Shown here piece by piece: positions 27,085 through 35,072 of a stretch of DNA of 35,072 nucleotides (position 1 is its first letter; each line of letters starts with the position of its first letter). The position numbers and the translations under genes are program-made. Below the pieces are notes generated by a model. The model worked only from the letters and a program-made list of their open reading frames with translations. It was not told the origin of the DNA and made no database searches. Source of the stretch: Pirellulales bacterium (lineage in GTDB: Bacteria > Planctomycetota > Planctomycetia > Pirellulales > Thermoguttaceae); assembly GCA_016931995.1 (NCBI GenBank), contig JAFGDS010000127.1:1-35072 (forward strand). The letters are read 5' to 3'.

Positions 27085-27435
27085 GTCTGGTTTCCCTCCA
27101 TGTGTATTGCCGGAATCCACAGCCCTTCCGGGGGCGCACGGTTACAATCACCTTCCAATCCCCCCCGCGCGCCAGGATACGTCCCGACGCCGGGCCAGAC
27201 GGTATAGCTCGTATCGTCCCCATTTGTGTTGAACTTGATAAAAGAACGAAAACGGGAGTTGTGGGAATCATGGGATATTTCGGTATTGAGGGTATTCACA
27301 GCTAGAGAAGATATGACCGTTGGATCCGATTTATTCGGGCCCAATTCAGTCGGCGGCCGGTCGCGGATAGAATGGGTTCTTCGCGATCCGGTTGGGGTTT
27401 GCCCCGGATTTCCAAGGAAATGGAACGGCCGTAAG
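27085..27435. other. Divergent regulatory region between porin and glgC
   Basis: This 351-base gap serves two divergent genes. The part around 27225-27350 is clearly more AT-rich than the surroundings and probably contains promoters, but I could not pick a convincing -35/-10 pair on either strand. No member of the palindromic repeat families is present, which is unusual for a gap of this size in this window. An open frame (27226 onward) runs into glgC but lacks conserved character. Confidence 0.45.
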
Positions 27436-28722
27436 ATGAAGCAAGTCATCACGTTGGTGCTCGGCGGGGGCCGGGGAACCCGCCTGTATCCCCTCACGCG
27501 ACTCCGCTCCAAGCCCGCCGTACCCCTGGCCGGGAAATACCGGTTGATTGATATCCCCCTGTCGAATTGCATCAACAGCGGGCTGAACCGGATTTACGTG
27601 CTCACGCAGTTCAACTCGGTCAGCCTGCACCGGCACATCCGCAGCACCTACACGTTCGACCCGTTCGACAACGGATTCGTCGAGATCCTGGCGGCGCAGC
27701 AGACGCTCACCGGCGCGGGCTGGTATCAGGGCACGGCGGACGCCGTGCGGCAGAATCTCCGCTACATCCAGCAGCCCGATATCGAGCACGTCCTGATCCT
27801 CTCCGGCGACCAGCTCTACCGGATGAATTTCCAGGACATGTTGGCCACCCATCGCCGCGCCGGGGCCGACGTGACCATCTCCGCCGTGCCCGTGCCCAGC
27901 GCGGAAGCCTCGGGCTTCGGCGTCATGCGGTTGGACTCCACCGGCCGCGTCGTTGGGTTTCTGGAAAAACCCTGCTCCCAGCGCGAGCTGGACATGGTGC
28001 GGACCGATCCCGCGTGGATCGACGCCCAGGGCGTCGCCAGCCGCGGGCGGGATTGCCTGGCGAGCATGGGCATCTACCTTTTCAATCGCGACGCGCTCAT
28101 CGACGTGCTCGAGAAGACCGACTACGAGGATTTTGGCCGCGAGATCTTTCCCGCCTCGATCCGCACGCGGCACGTCCAGGTCCACCTCTTCGACGGCTAT
28201 TGGGAGGACATCGGAACGATCCAGTCGTTCTATCGGGCCAATCTGGAGTTGGCGGCCCGGACGCCGTCGTTCGAGCTTGCCTCGGCCGACGCGCCGCTCT
28301 TTTCGCGGGCCCGGTTTCTGCCCCCGTCGCGCATCGACGGCGCGACCGTCCAGGGCAGCCTGCTGGCCGACGGATGCGTGATCGAGGAGGGCGCGCTGAT
28401 CGAAAACAGCGTCATTGGCCTGCGATGCCGCATCGGGCCCGACGTGCTCATCCGCAACTCGATCCTGATGGGCAACGACTTCTACGAGGCGACGGGCTCA
28501 TCGCCGCAAGGCGCCGCAGGCGACTGCCCACCTCTGGGCATCGGGGCGCGCACGCGGATCGAGGGAGCGATTATCGACAAGAATTGCCGCATCGGCCGCG
28601 GCGTCCAGATCGTCAACCACCGCGGCGTCGAAACGAGCGAGGAGACGCCGGAGGGGATGATCCGGGACGGCATTGTCGTCATCCACAAGGACGCCGTCGT
28701 GCCCGACGGCTGGACGCTCTAG
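27436..28722 (+). CDS. glgC: Glucose-1-phosphate adenylyltransferase
   Basis: This 428-residue enzyme makes ADP-glucose from glucose 1-phosphate and ATP, the committed step of glycogen synthesis. The nucleotidyltransferase domain shows GGGRGTRLYPLT (10-21), SKPAVP (25-30), WYQGTADAVRQ (96-106), the metal-binding SGDQLYRM (123-130), FLEKP and GYWEDIGTI. The C-terminal part is a left-handed beta helix with hexapeptide-type repeats (GCVIEEGALIENSVIG and similar) and includes the plant/cyanobacterial-type PPLGIGARTRIEGAIIDKN segment. ATG 27436 is the conserved start; the 210-base open extension upstream is not conserved. Other glycogen genes are not in this window. Confidence 0.96.
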   Translation: MKQVITLVLGGGRGTRLYPLTRLRSKPAVPLAGKYRLIDIPLSNCINSGLNRIYVLTQFNSVSLHRHIRSTYTFDPFDNGFVEILAAQQTLTGAGWYQGTADAVRQNLRYIQQPDIEHVLILSGDQLYRMNFQDMLATHRRAGADVTISAVPVPSAEASGFGVMRLDSTGRVVGFLEKPCSQRELDMVRTDPAWIDAQGVASRGRDCLASMGIYLFNRDALIDVLEKTDYEDFGREIFPASIRTRHVQVHLFDGYWEDIGTIQSFYRANLELAARTPSFELASADAPLFSRARFLPPSRIDGATVQGSLLADGCVIEEGALIENSVIGLRCRIGPDVLIRNSILMGNDFYEATGSSPQGAAGDCPPLGIGARTRIEGAIIDKNCRIGRGVQIVNHRGVETSEETPEGMIRDGIVVIHKDAVVPDGWTL

Positions 28723-29072
28723 CGTGGTGGGTTCACGCTGTTGGGGTTTGGTTCAGTGAGTGCCACTGGCTCCGCCAATGCGGGATTCCACGCAATTCCC
28801 CACGACGGCACGCACTGGCCAAGCCAGTGGCGCGCAAAAGGTGGCTTTCCGTACAATCCCACAATCCGGAATCACCACACTAGTAATGGCCCCCATGCCG
28901 CGCATTTTTCCCATTTTTCCTTTCCGCGCCGGCCTCGGACGCTGATGGGGTCACCTCAACCAGCGCGGTTGGCCTTTTCGGTTGTCCGGATTATGCCTTC
29001 AGGGCCGATATTGCTGATAGGCGAATTTGTGCCGGCCCGTGCGCCGGCCGCTTGTGGGGGGATCTCGCGACG
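28723..29072. other. Intergenic region with palindromes and start-proximal hairpin
   Basis: This 350-base gap contains a six-base stem AGCGTG/CACGCT at 28721-28739 overlapping the glgC stop, a pair of CACTGGC palindromes (28760-28833) and a hairpin GCCGGC-CCGTGC-GCCGGC at 29031-29048. The last lies 24 bases before the start codon of the efflux gene, where it could affect translation (inference). No ORF is convincing. Confidence 0.55.
28760..28833. repeat. Paired CACTGGC palindromes (locus 5)
   Basis: The forward copy is at 28760-28781 (one mismatch in its right arm) and the reverse copy at 28812-28833, separated by 30 bases. Same forward-then-reverse pairing as at the other loci, here 37 bases after the glgC stop. 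Confidence 0.75.
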
Positions 29073-30626
29073 ATGTCCGGCCGCGTCCGCTTCTGGGGTC
29101 TCTTGCTCGCCGCCGCGAGTCTGCTGGCGGTCGGCGGCTGTACGTCGTGGGCCGAGTACGTGGCCAACGGATTCAAGGTGGGGCCCGACTACCGGCGGCC
29201 CACTGCCCCCGTGGCCGACGATTGGATCGACGCCGACGACGCCGGCGTGAGCGATCGCAAGGACGACCTGTGCCAGTGGTGGGCGGTTTTCGAGGACCCG
29301 ACGCTCGACGCCCTCGTGCAAAGCGCCGTGGGGCAAAACCTCACCTTGCGCGAGGCCGGTTGCCGCGTGCTCCAGGCCCGCGCGGCCCGGGCCGTGGCGG
29401 TGGGCGGTCTGTTCCCGCGGCAGCAAGACGCCTCGGCGGCCTTCTCGCGAAACTCCCTTAGCAGGGCCACGGCCAACACACAATTCCTCGAAGACCGATT
29501 CTTCGACCAGTGGAACGGTGGATTCAACCTGGCGTGGGAATTGGATTTCTGGGGGCGGTTTCGCCGGGCGGTCGAGGCGGCCGACGCCGATCTGGACGCC
29601 TCGATCGAGGACTACGACCAGGTGGTGGTCACCTTGCTGGCCGACGTGGTCTCGACGTACACGGAGATCCGCACGCTCCAACAGCGGATTGCGCTGGCTC
29701 GCCAAAACGTCGCGCTGCAGCGCGAGATCTGGACAATCGCCGACGCGCGCTATCGCGGCCAACAAGTTAGCGAGCTCGACGTGGATCAGGCCACGAGCAC
29801 CCTGGCCCAAACCGAGGCGCTCATCCCGCAACTCGAATTGCAGCTTCGCCAGGCGACCAACCGGTTGTGCATTTTGTTGGGTCGCCCGCCGGAAGAACTG
29901 GAACCCATTCTCGGCACGGGTCCGATCCCCGCCGCGCCGGCGGACGTGGCCGTGGGCATTCCGGCCGATCTCGTGCGGCGCCGGCCCGATGTCCGCGGCG
30001 CGGAACGCCAGGTGGCCGCCGAGAGCGCCCGGGTGGGCATCGCCACGGCGGAATTGTATCCGCACATTGCAATCACGGGCTCGATCGGCGTCGCTGCCCA
30101 GCAGGGTCCCGACCTGTTCGGAAACCGTTCCTTCCAGGGCGTCGTCGGGCCCGGAGTGCAGTGGAACGTGCTCAACTACGGCCGGCTCCTGAACCAGATC
30201 CGCATGCAGGATGCGCGGCTGGCCGAACAGATCGTGGCCTATCAGAACCAGGTGCTCGAGGCCAACGCGGAGGTGGAGGACGGCATCGCCCGATTCCTCC
30301 GCGCCCGGCAACGAGCCGGCTGGCTCGCGAAGAGCGTCGAGGCTGCCGAGAAGGGCATGAAGATCGCCGTGGCCGAGTATCGCCCCGGCGTGATCGACTT
30401 CAACCGCGTGGCCGTGATCGAGCAGAACCTCGTCCAACAGCAAGACCTGCTGACCCAAGCCCAGGGCGAGATCGCCCAGGGGCTCATCGACACGTACCGC
30501 GCCCTGGGCGGCGGCTGGCAGATCCGGCTCGAATCGCCCTCCGGCGCGGTGCCCATTCCGCCGGGCGAGTCGCCCACGCCGGTGCCGGCGCCCATCCAGG
30601 TCCTTCCGCCAACGCCGGCTCAGTGA
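29073..30626 (+). CDS. NodT-type RND efflux outer membrane lipoprotein
   Basis: This 517-residue outer membrane factor forms the TolC-like exit duct of tripartite efflux pumps. The signal peptide ends in the lipobox LLAVGGC, so Cys23 is probably lipidated. The mature start has the family hallmark VGPDYRRP. Two TolC-type repeats follow (for example WELDFWGRFRRAVEAADADL and GPGVQWNVLNYGRLLNQI), with RRRPDVRGAE between them. The ATG at 29073 fits the signal peptide and follows a G-rich stretch. No inner membrane RND pump or adaptor gene is adjacent, so its partners must be elsewhere. The last 40 residues are a Pro-rich tail (PIPPGESPTPVPAP), which may reach into the periplasm or wall. Confidence 0.94.
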   Translation: MSGRVRFWGLLLAAASLLAVGGCTSWAEYVANGFKVGPDYRRPTAPVADDWIDADDAGVSDRKDDLCQWWAVFEDPTLDALVQSAVGQNLTLREAGCRVLQARAARAVAVGGLFPRQQDASAAFSRNSLSRATANTQFLEDRFFDQWNGGFNLAWELDFWGRFRRAVEAADADLDASIEDYDQVVVTLLADVVSTYTEIRTLQQRIALARQNVALQREIWTIADARYRGQQVSELDVDQATSTLAQTEALIPQLELQLRQATNRLCILLGRPPEELEPILGTGPIPAAPADVAVGIPADLVRRRPDVRGAERQVAAESARVGIATAELYPHIAITGSIGVAAQQGPDLFGNRSFQGVVGPGVQWNVLNYGRLLNQIRMQDARLAEQIVAYQNQVLEANAEVEDGIARFLRARQRAGWLAKSVEAAEKGMKIAVAEYRPGVIDFNRVAVIEQNLVQQQDLLTQAQGEIAQGLIDTYRALGGGWQIRLESPSGAVPIPPGESPTPVPAPIQVLPPTPAQ

Positions 30627-30660
30627 GAACCACGTCGTCGCGAAGCCGCAAGCGGCAGGC

Positions 30661-30711
30661 AAGGTCGGAAGTCGGAGATCGGAATGACACTGGTTTCCCC
30701 CTTCCGACCTT
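30661..30711. terminator. 11-bp inverted repeat between converging genes
   Basis: AAGGTCGGAAG (30661-30671) and CTTCCGACCTT (30701-30711) are perfect complements with a 29-base loop. They lie between the efflux gene stop and the UDG gene stop, a place for a shared terminator, but no T-run follows, so repeat origin is equally likely. AATCCC-rich sequence like that at position 1-88 follows at 30712-30740. Confidence 0.45.
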
Positions 30712-30728
30712 CCCAAATCCCCAAATCC

Positions 30729-31538
30729 CTACTCCCTGCTCCGCGGCAACTCGATGCCCATCTCGGCCATGAGGAACTGCATGTCCTCCCAAACCTGGCG
30801 TTTGGCCGGCGGATTGCGCAGGAGATAGGCGGGGTGGTACGTGCACAGGACGCGGATGCCGTTGTACAGATAGAACTTGCCCCGCATCTTGCTGATGCCC
30901 GCGTCCGTCTCCAATAGGTTCTTCGCGGCCACCGCGCCCAGGCAGCAGATGAACTCGGGCTGGATCGCGGCCAGTTGGGCGTCCAGGTATTCGCGGCAGT
31001 TGGCCGCCTCGTCGGGCAGGGGATTGCGATTGCCCGGAGGACGGCACTTGAGGATGTTCAAAATATAAACGTTCTCGCGGCGCAGCGTGCAGGCTTCGAT
31101 GATCCGCGTCAGGAGCTGGCCGGCGCGACCGACAAACGGTACGCCCTGCCGGTCTTCGTCCGCTCCCGGCGCCTCGCCCAGGAACACGAGCCGGGCGCGG
31201 GGATTGCCGGCGCCGAAGACGGTCTGGGTGCGGGCTTGGGCCAATTCGGCGCAGCGGGTGCACGTCGCCACCCGGGCGGCAAGTCGGGCCAGGGTTGCCT
31301 CGGCGCCGGCGTCGGTGGAGGGCGCGGTCGGCGAGGACGCGATGGGTTCAGCGACGGCTGCGTCACATGGGGTGGATGGGGCGAGGGGGACAGTCCCATT
31401 TTCGCTGGCGCGAAAATCGGGACAGTCCCCGGGCGGCGGCTTGGGCACGTGAGTCAGGCCCGCCCGTTGGAGGCTTTCCAGCCGTTGCCGGGCGATCCGG
31501 CCCACTCTGGCGCGGGTTGAATCGTGAGTATCCGTCAT
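30729..31538 (-). CDS. Family 4 uracil-DNA glycosylase (4Fe-4S)
   Basis: This 269-residue enzyme removes uracil from DNA in base excision repair. Motif GEAPGADED (121-129), [24 protein letters not shown] (161-173) and HPAYLLR (235-241) mark the family 4 type. Cys93, Cys96, Cys165 and Cys181 are in the positions of the four iron-sulphur ligands. Residues 1-85 form an extra N-terminal stretch, part of which (about 37-51) is encoded by a 45-bp palindromic repeat. ATG 31538 begins a plausible N-terminus ([13 protein letters not shown]); the longer frame to 31727 overlaps the der upstream region and is not credible. It is divergent from der. Family 4 is most familiar from thermophiles but also occurs in mesophiles. 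Confidence 0.93.
   Translation of the reverse strand: MTDTHDSTRARVGRIARQRLESLQRAGLTHVPKPPPGDCPDFRASENGTVPLAPSTPCDAAVAEPIASSPTAPSTDAGAEATLARLAARVATCTRCAELAQARTQTVFGAGNPRARLVFLGEAPGADEDRQGVPFVGRAGQLLTRIIEACTLRRENVYILNILKCRPPGNRNPLPDEAANCREYLDAQLAAIQPEFICCLGAVAAKNLLETDAGISKMRGKFYLYNGIRVLCTYHPAYLLRNPPAKRQVWEDMQFLMAEMGIELPRSRE
31386..31430. repeat. 45-bp palindromic repeat inserted in frame in the UDG gene
   Basis: Arms 31386-31405 (GGGGACAGTCCCATTTTCGC) and 31410-31430 pair with one substitution and one extra base around a TGGC centre. The total length is 45 bp, 15 codons, and the frame is kept. On the minus strand it encodes [15 protein letters not shown]. The segment is in the poorly conserved linker ahead of the catalytic domain. 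Confidence 0.85.
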
Positions 31539-31766
31539 GGTTCCGCCCAGGAGAACGCCGTCCAGTCTGCCGCCCATCCTAACCGGCCAGCCGGCCCCTG
31601 GAAACCGGGCGGGGGATTTCCGCCAAAATGATGGGAAGACTCCCCCCAATACCCCTGCCCGACCCGACGAATTATGATAGGGGGAACCAAGTCTCGGCGC
31701 GGTGCGTATTCCTGTCGAGCGGGGCATTTCGCCTTACCTTGCGGAGTGGCGTTTCGGGAGTCGTTC

Positions 31767-33122
31767 ATGGGTGCGCCCCAGGTGGTGATCGTCGGACGTC
31801 CCAACGTGGGCAAGTCGAGCCTGTTCAACTGGCTTGCCGGGAAGCGTCTGGCCATTGTCGACGCCACCGCCGGCGTCACCCGCGACCGGATGACGTATCT
31901 CATGCCGCTGGACGACCGATACGTCGAGCTGGTCGATACCGGCGGGATGGGTATCGAGGACGCCGACAACCTGACCGAGCACATTGAAGAGCAGATCCAA
32001 GTGGCCATCGACGGGGCCGCCGTGATTCTGTTCGTCGTTGACGCAAAAGACGGCATCGCCCCGCTGGACGAAGAGGTCGCCCGGCGGCTGCGCTACGCCT
32101 CGGCTCCCGTGCTGTGCGTGGCCAACAAGACCGACCACGAAGCCATGCAGAGCCAGGCGGACGAGTTCTACCGGTTCGGCCGGAAGATCGTCGCCGTGAG
32201 CACCACGCAAAACCGCGGCAAGCAAGAGCTGCTCGACGCCATCCTCGAACGCCTGCCCACCACCACGGACGACGAGGAAGAACTCCTGGGCGAGCCGGAG
32301 ATGCGCGTGGCGATGGTGGGCCGGCGCAACACGGGCAAAAGCACGCTGGTGAACACCCTGGCCCAGAGCGAGCGGATGATCGTCAGCGAGGTACCCGGCA
32401 CCACCCGGGACAGCGTCGACGTCCGCTTCGTGATGGACGGCAAGGCGTTCGTGGCCATCGACACGCCGGGGCTGCGCCGGCGGAAGAGCGTCAAGACCGA
32501 CCTCGACTTCTACGGCACGCACCGCGCCGAGCGGAGCATCCGCCGCGCGGACGTCGTGCTGCTGTTCTTCGACGCGGCCCAACGGATCAGCAAGGTGGAC
32601 AAGCAGCTTTGCGACTACATCGCCGAGCAGTACAAACCCTGCATCTTCGTCGTGAACAAGTGGGACCTTTTGGCCGGCAAAATGCCGACCGAGAAGTGGG
32701 TGGCCTACCTCCGCGACACCTTCCGGACGATGTGGCACGTGCCGATCGCGTTTGTCACGGGCGAGACGGGCAAGAATGTCAAGGCCCTGCTCAACCACGC
32801 CCAGATGCTCTTCAAGCAATCCCGCGACCGCGTGAGCACCGGGCGGCTCAACAAGCTTTTGCGGGCCGCCTTGGACCACAACCCCCCGCCCGTCGTCCGC
32901 CAGCGCCGCCCGAAGATCTTTTACGGCACCCAGGTGGCCACCCAGCCGCCGACGATTCTGCTGTTCTGCAACAGTCCGGGCTCGCTCTCGGCGACGTACC
33001 GCCGCTATCTGTTGGGCGTCTTCCGCGACGAGCTGCCTTTCGGCGAGGTGCCGATCAAGCTGTATCTCCGCCGGCGGGAAAGCACGGGCGAGGCGGAAGA
33101 GGTCGAAGAAACCGCAGAATGA
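31767..33122 (+). CDS. der: Ribosome assembly GTPase Der (EngA)
   Basis: This 451-residue protein has two GTPase domains in tandem and a C-terminal KH-like domain; it acts in assembly of the large ribosomal subunit. First domain: GRPNVGKSS (10-18), DTGG (57-60), NKTD (120-123). Second: GRRNTGKST (185-193), DTPG (232-235), NKWD (297-300). The KH-like part (about 350-440) includes PPTILLFCN. The ATG at 31767 follows GGGAG by six bases. It is divergent from the UDG gene and followed, after two palindromes, by the haem biosynthesis gene on the same strand. The charged C-terminal tail (STGEAEEVEETAE) is short. Confidence 0.97.
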   Translation: MGAPQVVIVGRPNVGKSSLFNWLAGKRLAIVDATAGVTRDRMTYLMPLDDRYVELVDTGGMGIEDADNLTEHIEEQIQVAIDGAAVILFVVDAKDGIAPLDEEVARRLRYASAPVLCVANKTDHEAMQSQADEFYRFGRKIVAVSTTQNRGKQELLDAILERLPTTTDDEEELLGEPEMRVAMVGRRNTGKSTLVNTLAQSERMIVSEVPGTTRDSVDVRFVMDGKAFVAIDTPGLRRRKSVKTDLDFYGTHRAERSIRRADVVLLFFDAAQRISKVDKQLCDYIAEQYKPCIFVVNKWDLLAGKMPTEKWVAYLRDTFRTMWHVPIAFVTGETGKNVKALLNHAQMLFKQSRDRVSTGRLNKLLRAALDHNPPPVVRQRRPKIFYGTQVATQPPTILLFCNSPGSLSATYRRYLLGVFRDELPFGEVPIKLYLRRRESTGEAEEVEETAE

Positions 33123-33145
33123 CAGGTTGATCGACAACGAAACGG

Positions 33146-33209
33146 GTGCCACTGGCTTCGCCAGTGCGCGAATCGGGGCATTTCCTCGCACTGGCAGAGC
33201 CAGTGGCAC
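33146..33209. repeat. Paired CACTGGC palindromes (locus 6)
   Basis: Perfect forward copy 33146-33167 and perfect reverse copy 33188-33209, 20 bases apart, fill most of the der-hemY gap. The reverse copy ends 12 bases before the hemY start codon, so it occupies the place where a ribosome-binding site would be expected. Confidence 0.85.
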
Positions 33210-33221
33210 ACAGCGTATCGC

Positions 33222-34706
33222 ATGAACGAATTTTCTCCCGCCAGCGATCAAAACGATCCGATGGCCAATGCGGTTGGACTGCCGCGGCCGGTCAGACACG
33301 TGGCCGTCGTCGGCGCGGGGATCGCGGGCTTGGCCGCGGCGCACCGGGTGACGCAGCTCGACCCGGCCTGCGAGCTGGTCGTCTTCGAGGCGGGCGATCG
33401 CGCGGGTGGCGTGTTGTGGACGGTGCACGAGGCCGGATTCCAGGTCGAGCAGAGCGCCGACAATTTCATCACCACGGTGCCCTACGGCTTGGAACTCTGC
33501 CGGAGCCTGGGGCTGGGCGACCGGCTCGTCCAGACCAACCCGGCCTGCCGGCAGACGTACGTCGTCCATCGTGGGCGGCTCCACAAGCTGCCCGACGGAT
33601 TCCTCATGATGGCTCCCACGCGGCTGTGGCCGCTGGCGCTCACGCCGCTGTTGAGCCCCTTGGGCAAGCTCCGCGCCGGCCTGGAATATTTCATCCCACC
33701 GCGGTTGGACGACGCGGACGAGAGCATGGCGGCGTTCGTGCGGCGGCGGCTGGGCCGCGAGGCGTTCGACCGGCTGGTCGAGCCGCTGGTCAGTGCCGTC
33801 TACGCCGCCGATCTGGAGCGGCTTTCGGTCGATGCGACCCTCTCCCGCTTCCGCGACATGGAACGCCAGCACGGCAGCCTGATCCGCGCGCTAAGGCGCG
33901 AGATGGCCGCGCGTCGCAAGGCGCGGCGGGAAGCGGAAACGCAAAGCGGCGCGCGATACAGCCTGTTCGTCACGCTGCGGGACGGCCTGTCGAGCCTGGT
34001 CGAGGCCCTGGTTGCCCGGCTGCCGCGGGGGGCGCTGCGGCTGGGCTCTCCCGTCGAGCGTCTGGCCCCGACGCCCGACGGCCGATGGGACGTGTGGTCG
34101 CGAGGGCGTTCGGAGCGGTTCGACGCGGTGGTGATGGCCGCCCCGGCGCACGTGGCCGGGCCGCTGTTGACGCCGGTCGATCGGGAGTTAGGCGCGGGGC
34201 TTGGCCAGATCGAGCACTCGGGCACGGCGATCGTGTCGTTGGGATTCCGCACGGACCAGATCGGCCACCCTTTGCGCGGCATGGGCGCCGTGGTGCCCGC
34301 CGCCGAGCGGAGCCCCATCCTGGCCGTCAGCTTTAGCAGCCGGAAGTACGTCCACCGAGCCCCGGAGGGCCACGACATCTTTCGCGTGTTCGTCGGCGGC
34401 GCCCGGGCGCCCGAGATGGCCGAGCTCGACGACTCGCGGCTCGTGCCGCTGGTGCTCGCCGAATTGCGACGGCTTCTGCGAATCCAGGGCGAGCCGGTGT
34501 ACGCGGCGGCGGCCCATTGGCCGCGGACGATGCCGCAGTACCACGTGGGCCATCGGGCGCGGGTGGAGGAGATCGAGCGGCGCGCGGCCCGGCTTTCGGG
34601 CCTTGCCCTGGCCGGCAACGCCTACCGCGGCGTCGGCCTGCCCGACTGCATCCACACGGGCCAACAGGCGGCCGCGCGGGTGCTGGGCGCCACTGGCTCC
34701 GCCTGA
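33222..34706 (+). CDS. hemY: Oxygen-dependent protoporphyrinogen oxidase
   Basis: This 494-residue FAD enzyme oxidises protoporphyrinogen IX to protoporphyrin IX in haem synthesis (the type also listed as hemG). The dinucleotide-binding start VAVVGAGIAGLAAAHR (27-42), Glu56 in VVFEAGDRAGG, the DNFITTVPYG segment, LVSAVYAADLERLS and the C-terminal FAD segment LALAGNAYRGVGLPDCIHTG are typical. ATG 33222 has no ribosome site because a palindrome lies ahead of it; an in-frame ATG at 33261 is an alternative. The last codons (ATGSA) come from half a CACTGGC repeat, so the C-terminus has probably been altered by a repeat insertion. Confidence 0.94.
   Translation: MNEFSPASDQNDPMANAVGLPRPVRHVAVVGAGIAGLAAAHRVTQLDPACELVVFEAGDRAGGVLWTVHEAGFQVEQSADNFITTVPYGLELCRSLGLGDRLVQTNPACRQTYVVHRGRLHKLPDGFLMMAPTRLWPLALTPLLSPLGKLRAGLEYFIPPRLDDADESMAAFVRRRLGREAFDRLVEPLVSAVYAADLERLSVDATLSRFRDMERQHGSLIRALRREMAARRKARREAETQSGARYSLFVTLRDGLSSLVEALVARLPRGALRLGSPVERLAPTPDGRWDVWSRGRSERFDAVVMAAPAHVAGPLLTPVDRELGAGLGQIEHSGTAIVSLGFRTDQIGHPLRGMGAVVPAAERSPILAVSFSSRKYVHRAPEGHDIFRVFVGGARAPEMAELDDSRLVPLVLAELRRLLRIQGEPVYAAAAHWPRTMPQYHVGHRARVEEIERRAARLSGLALAGNAYRGVGLPDCIHTGQQAAARVLGATGSA
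34689..34703 (+). repeat. Half CACTGGC palindrome at the end of hemY
   Basis: GCCACTGGCTCCGCC (34689-34703) is the left part of the palindrome family. The right part is missing and is replaced by TGA and the 281-bp element that follows. It encodes the final residues of the haem enzyme. Confidence 0.7.
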
Positions 34707-34987
34707 GAACGTGTTTGGAAATACGTTTTTTCTCTAGCCCAGGCGTTCACGCCTGGGGATCGAAGGCCAAAATCGGATTGGCTTTTTCCTTTCCGTCCCC
34801 TTCAGGGGGCGGAAGATCGGCGAGGCCAAAACGCGAAAGGACGCCCCTGGAAGGGGCTTTGGGAAAAACACGTTGGGGGGAATCCGTAGTCCCAGGCGTA
34901 AACGCCTGGGCTAGAGAAAACGTCTGGACGCCTCAAAGGACGGTGTCGCCTGCAAACCCCTCGTGATACGCGTTTCAAAACACGTTC
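34707..34987. mobile_element. MITE-like 281-bp element with terminal inverted repeats
   Basis: The ends GAACGTGTTTGGAAA (34707-34721) and TTTCAAAACACGTTC (34973-34987) are inverted repeats matching at 14 of 15 positions. TGA lies on both sides (34704-34706 and 34988-34990), consistent with a three-base target duplication. Inside is a second inverted pair, each itself a palindrome: CCCAGGCG-TTCA-CGCCTGGG at 34738-34757 and the TAAA-centred copy at 34891-34910, with CTCTAG on their outer sides. Between them are CCCCTTCAGGGG-type and GCCCCTGGAAGGGGC hairpins. No transposase ORF fits. A further copy of the end (GAACGTGTTTGGAAA, 34991-35005) starts straight after, so a second element may continue beyond the window. 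Confidence 0.6.
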
Positions 34988-35072
34988 TGAGAACGTGTTT
35001 GGAAAGTCGGATTTCCCATCCGGCGGCCAGTTCGGCTGGCTTGAGATGGCGTAACATGCGATGAATCATGCA
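34911..35072 (-). CDS. Possible partial ORF at window edge
   Basis: A minus-strand frame without stop enters from the window edge and ends at TAG (34911-34913), giving a C-terminal stretch that begins MIHRMLRHLKPAELAAGW and ends FEASRRFL. It resembles ordinary protein in its first half, but the second half reads through the terminal inverted repeats. It could be a gene whose 3' end was replaced by the element or a transposase C-terminus; I do not recognise it. Confidence 0.2.
   Translation of the reverse strand, partial: CMIHRMLRHLKPAELAAGWEIRLSKHVLRTCFETRITRGLQATPSFEASRRFL

Noticed and set aside
27226-27435. Upstream extension of glgC
   Set aside because: AT-rich, no family similarity, and ADP-glucose pyrophosphorylases begin at the MKQVITLVLGGG segment.
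31734-33872. Minus-strand ORF of about 712 codons opposite der and hemY
   Set aside because: Runs antisense through two clearly identified genes and across palindromes; its composition is that of an antisense shadow.

Overview
The window is GC-rich, gene-dense bacterial chromosome. The gene set is that of a Gram-negative-type cell envelope bacterium, most likely a member of the Planctomycetota. This is an inference from several features: a futalosine-pathway radical SAM enzyme (MqnE), an S46 dipeptidyl peptidase, a site-2 protease, a DcaP-like porin, a NodT-type efflux lipoprotein, a small membrane protein with an N-terminal NPYSSP motif, and a high density of short palindromic interspersed repeats. 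No rRNA, tRNA, CRISPR array or recognisable transposase was seen.

Layout. 1-3.4 kb: a MoxR AAA+ ATPase, an unrecognised secreted-type ORF and a GxxExxR (PD-(D/E)XK-like) gene, the last two lying among four copies of one 27-bp inverted repeat, then a site-2 protease on the minus strand. 3.6-7 kb: a serine beta-lactamase-like hydrolase, a methyltransferase (minus) and gap (GAPDH) with a good sigma70-like promoter. 7-10 kb: a repeat-rich gap, then a minus-strand two-gene unit encoding an XPB-like helicase and a Bax1/DUF790 nuclease. 10-13 kb: a hairpin-flanked ORF6N gene, mqnE, a small membrane protein and a PIG-L deacetylase. 13.5-21 kb: a hybrid histidine kinase, then minus-strand genes for a peroxiredoxin, an S46 peptidase, a nucleoside-hydrolase-fold protein and a membrane-anchored unknown. 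21-22.6 kb: a second GxxExxR cassette directly behind aroC. 23-31.5 kb: a large secreted alpha/beta hydrolase, a porin (minus), glgC, an efflux outer-membrane lipoprotein and a family-4 uracil-DNA glycosylase (minus). 31.7-35 kb: der, protoporphyrinogen oxidase and a MITE-like repeat block at the end.

Most genes are single-gene housekeeping units: glycolysis, glycogen, menaquinone, aromatic amino acids, haem, ribosome assembly and envelope. Two DNA-repair functions more familiar from archaea and thermophiles (XPB-Bax1 and a 4Fe-4S UDG) occur here.

The most striking layer is not the genes but the repeats. At least six families of short palindromes fill nearly every intergenic gap, and several reach into reading frames: inside the UDG linker, at the N-terminus of the large hydrolase and at the stop codon of the haem gene. 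Three accessory genes (two GxxExxR, one ORF6N) sit in cassettes bounded by inverted repeats with no transposase, which suggests single-gene non-autonomous elements.
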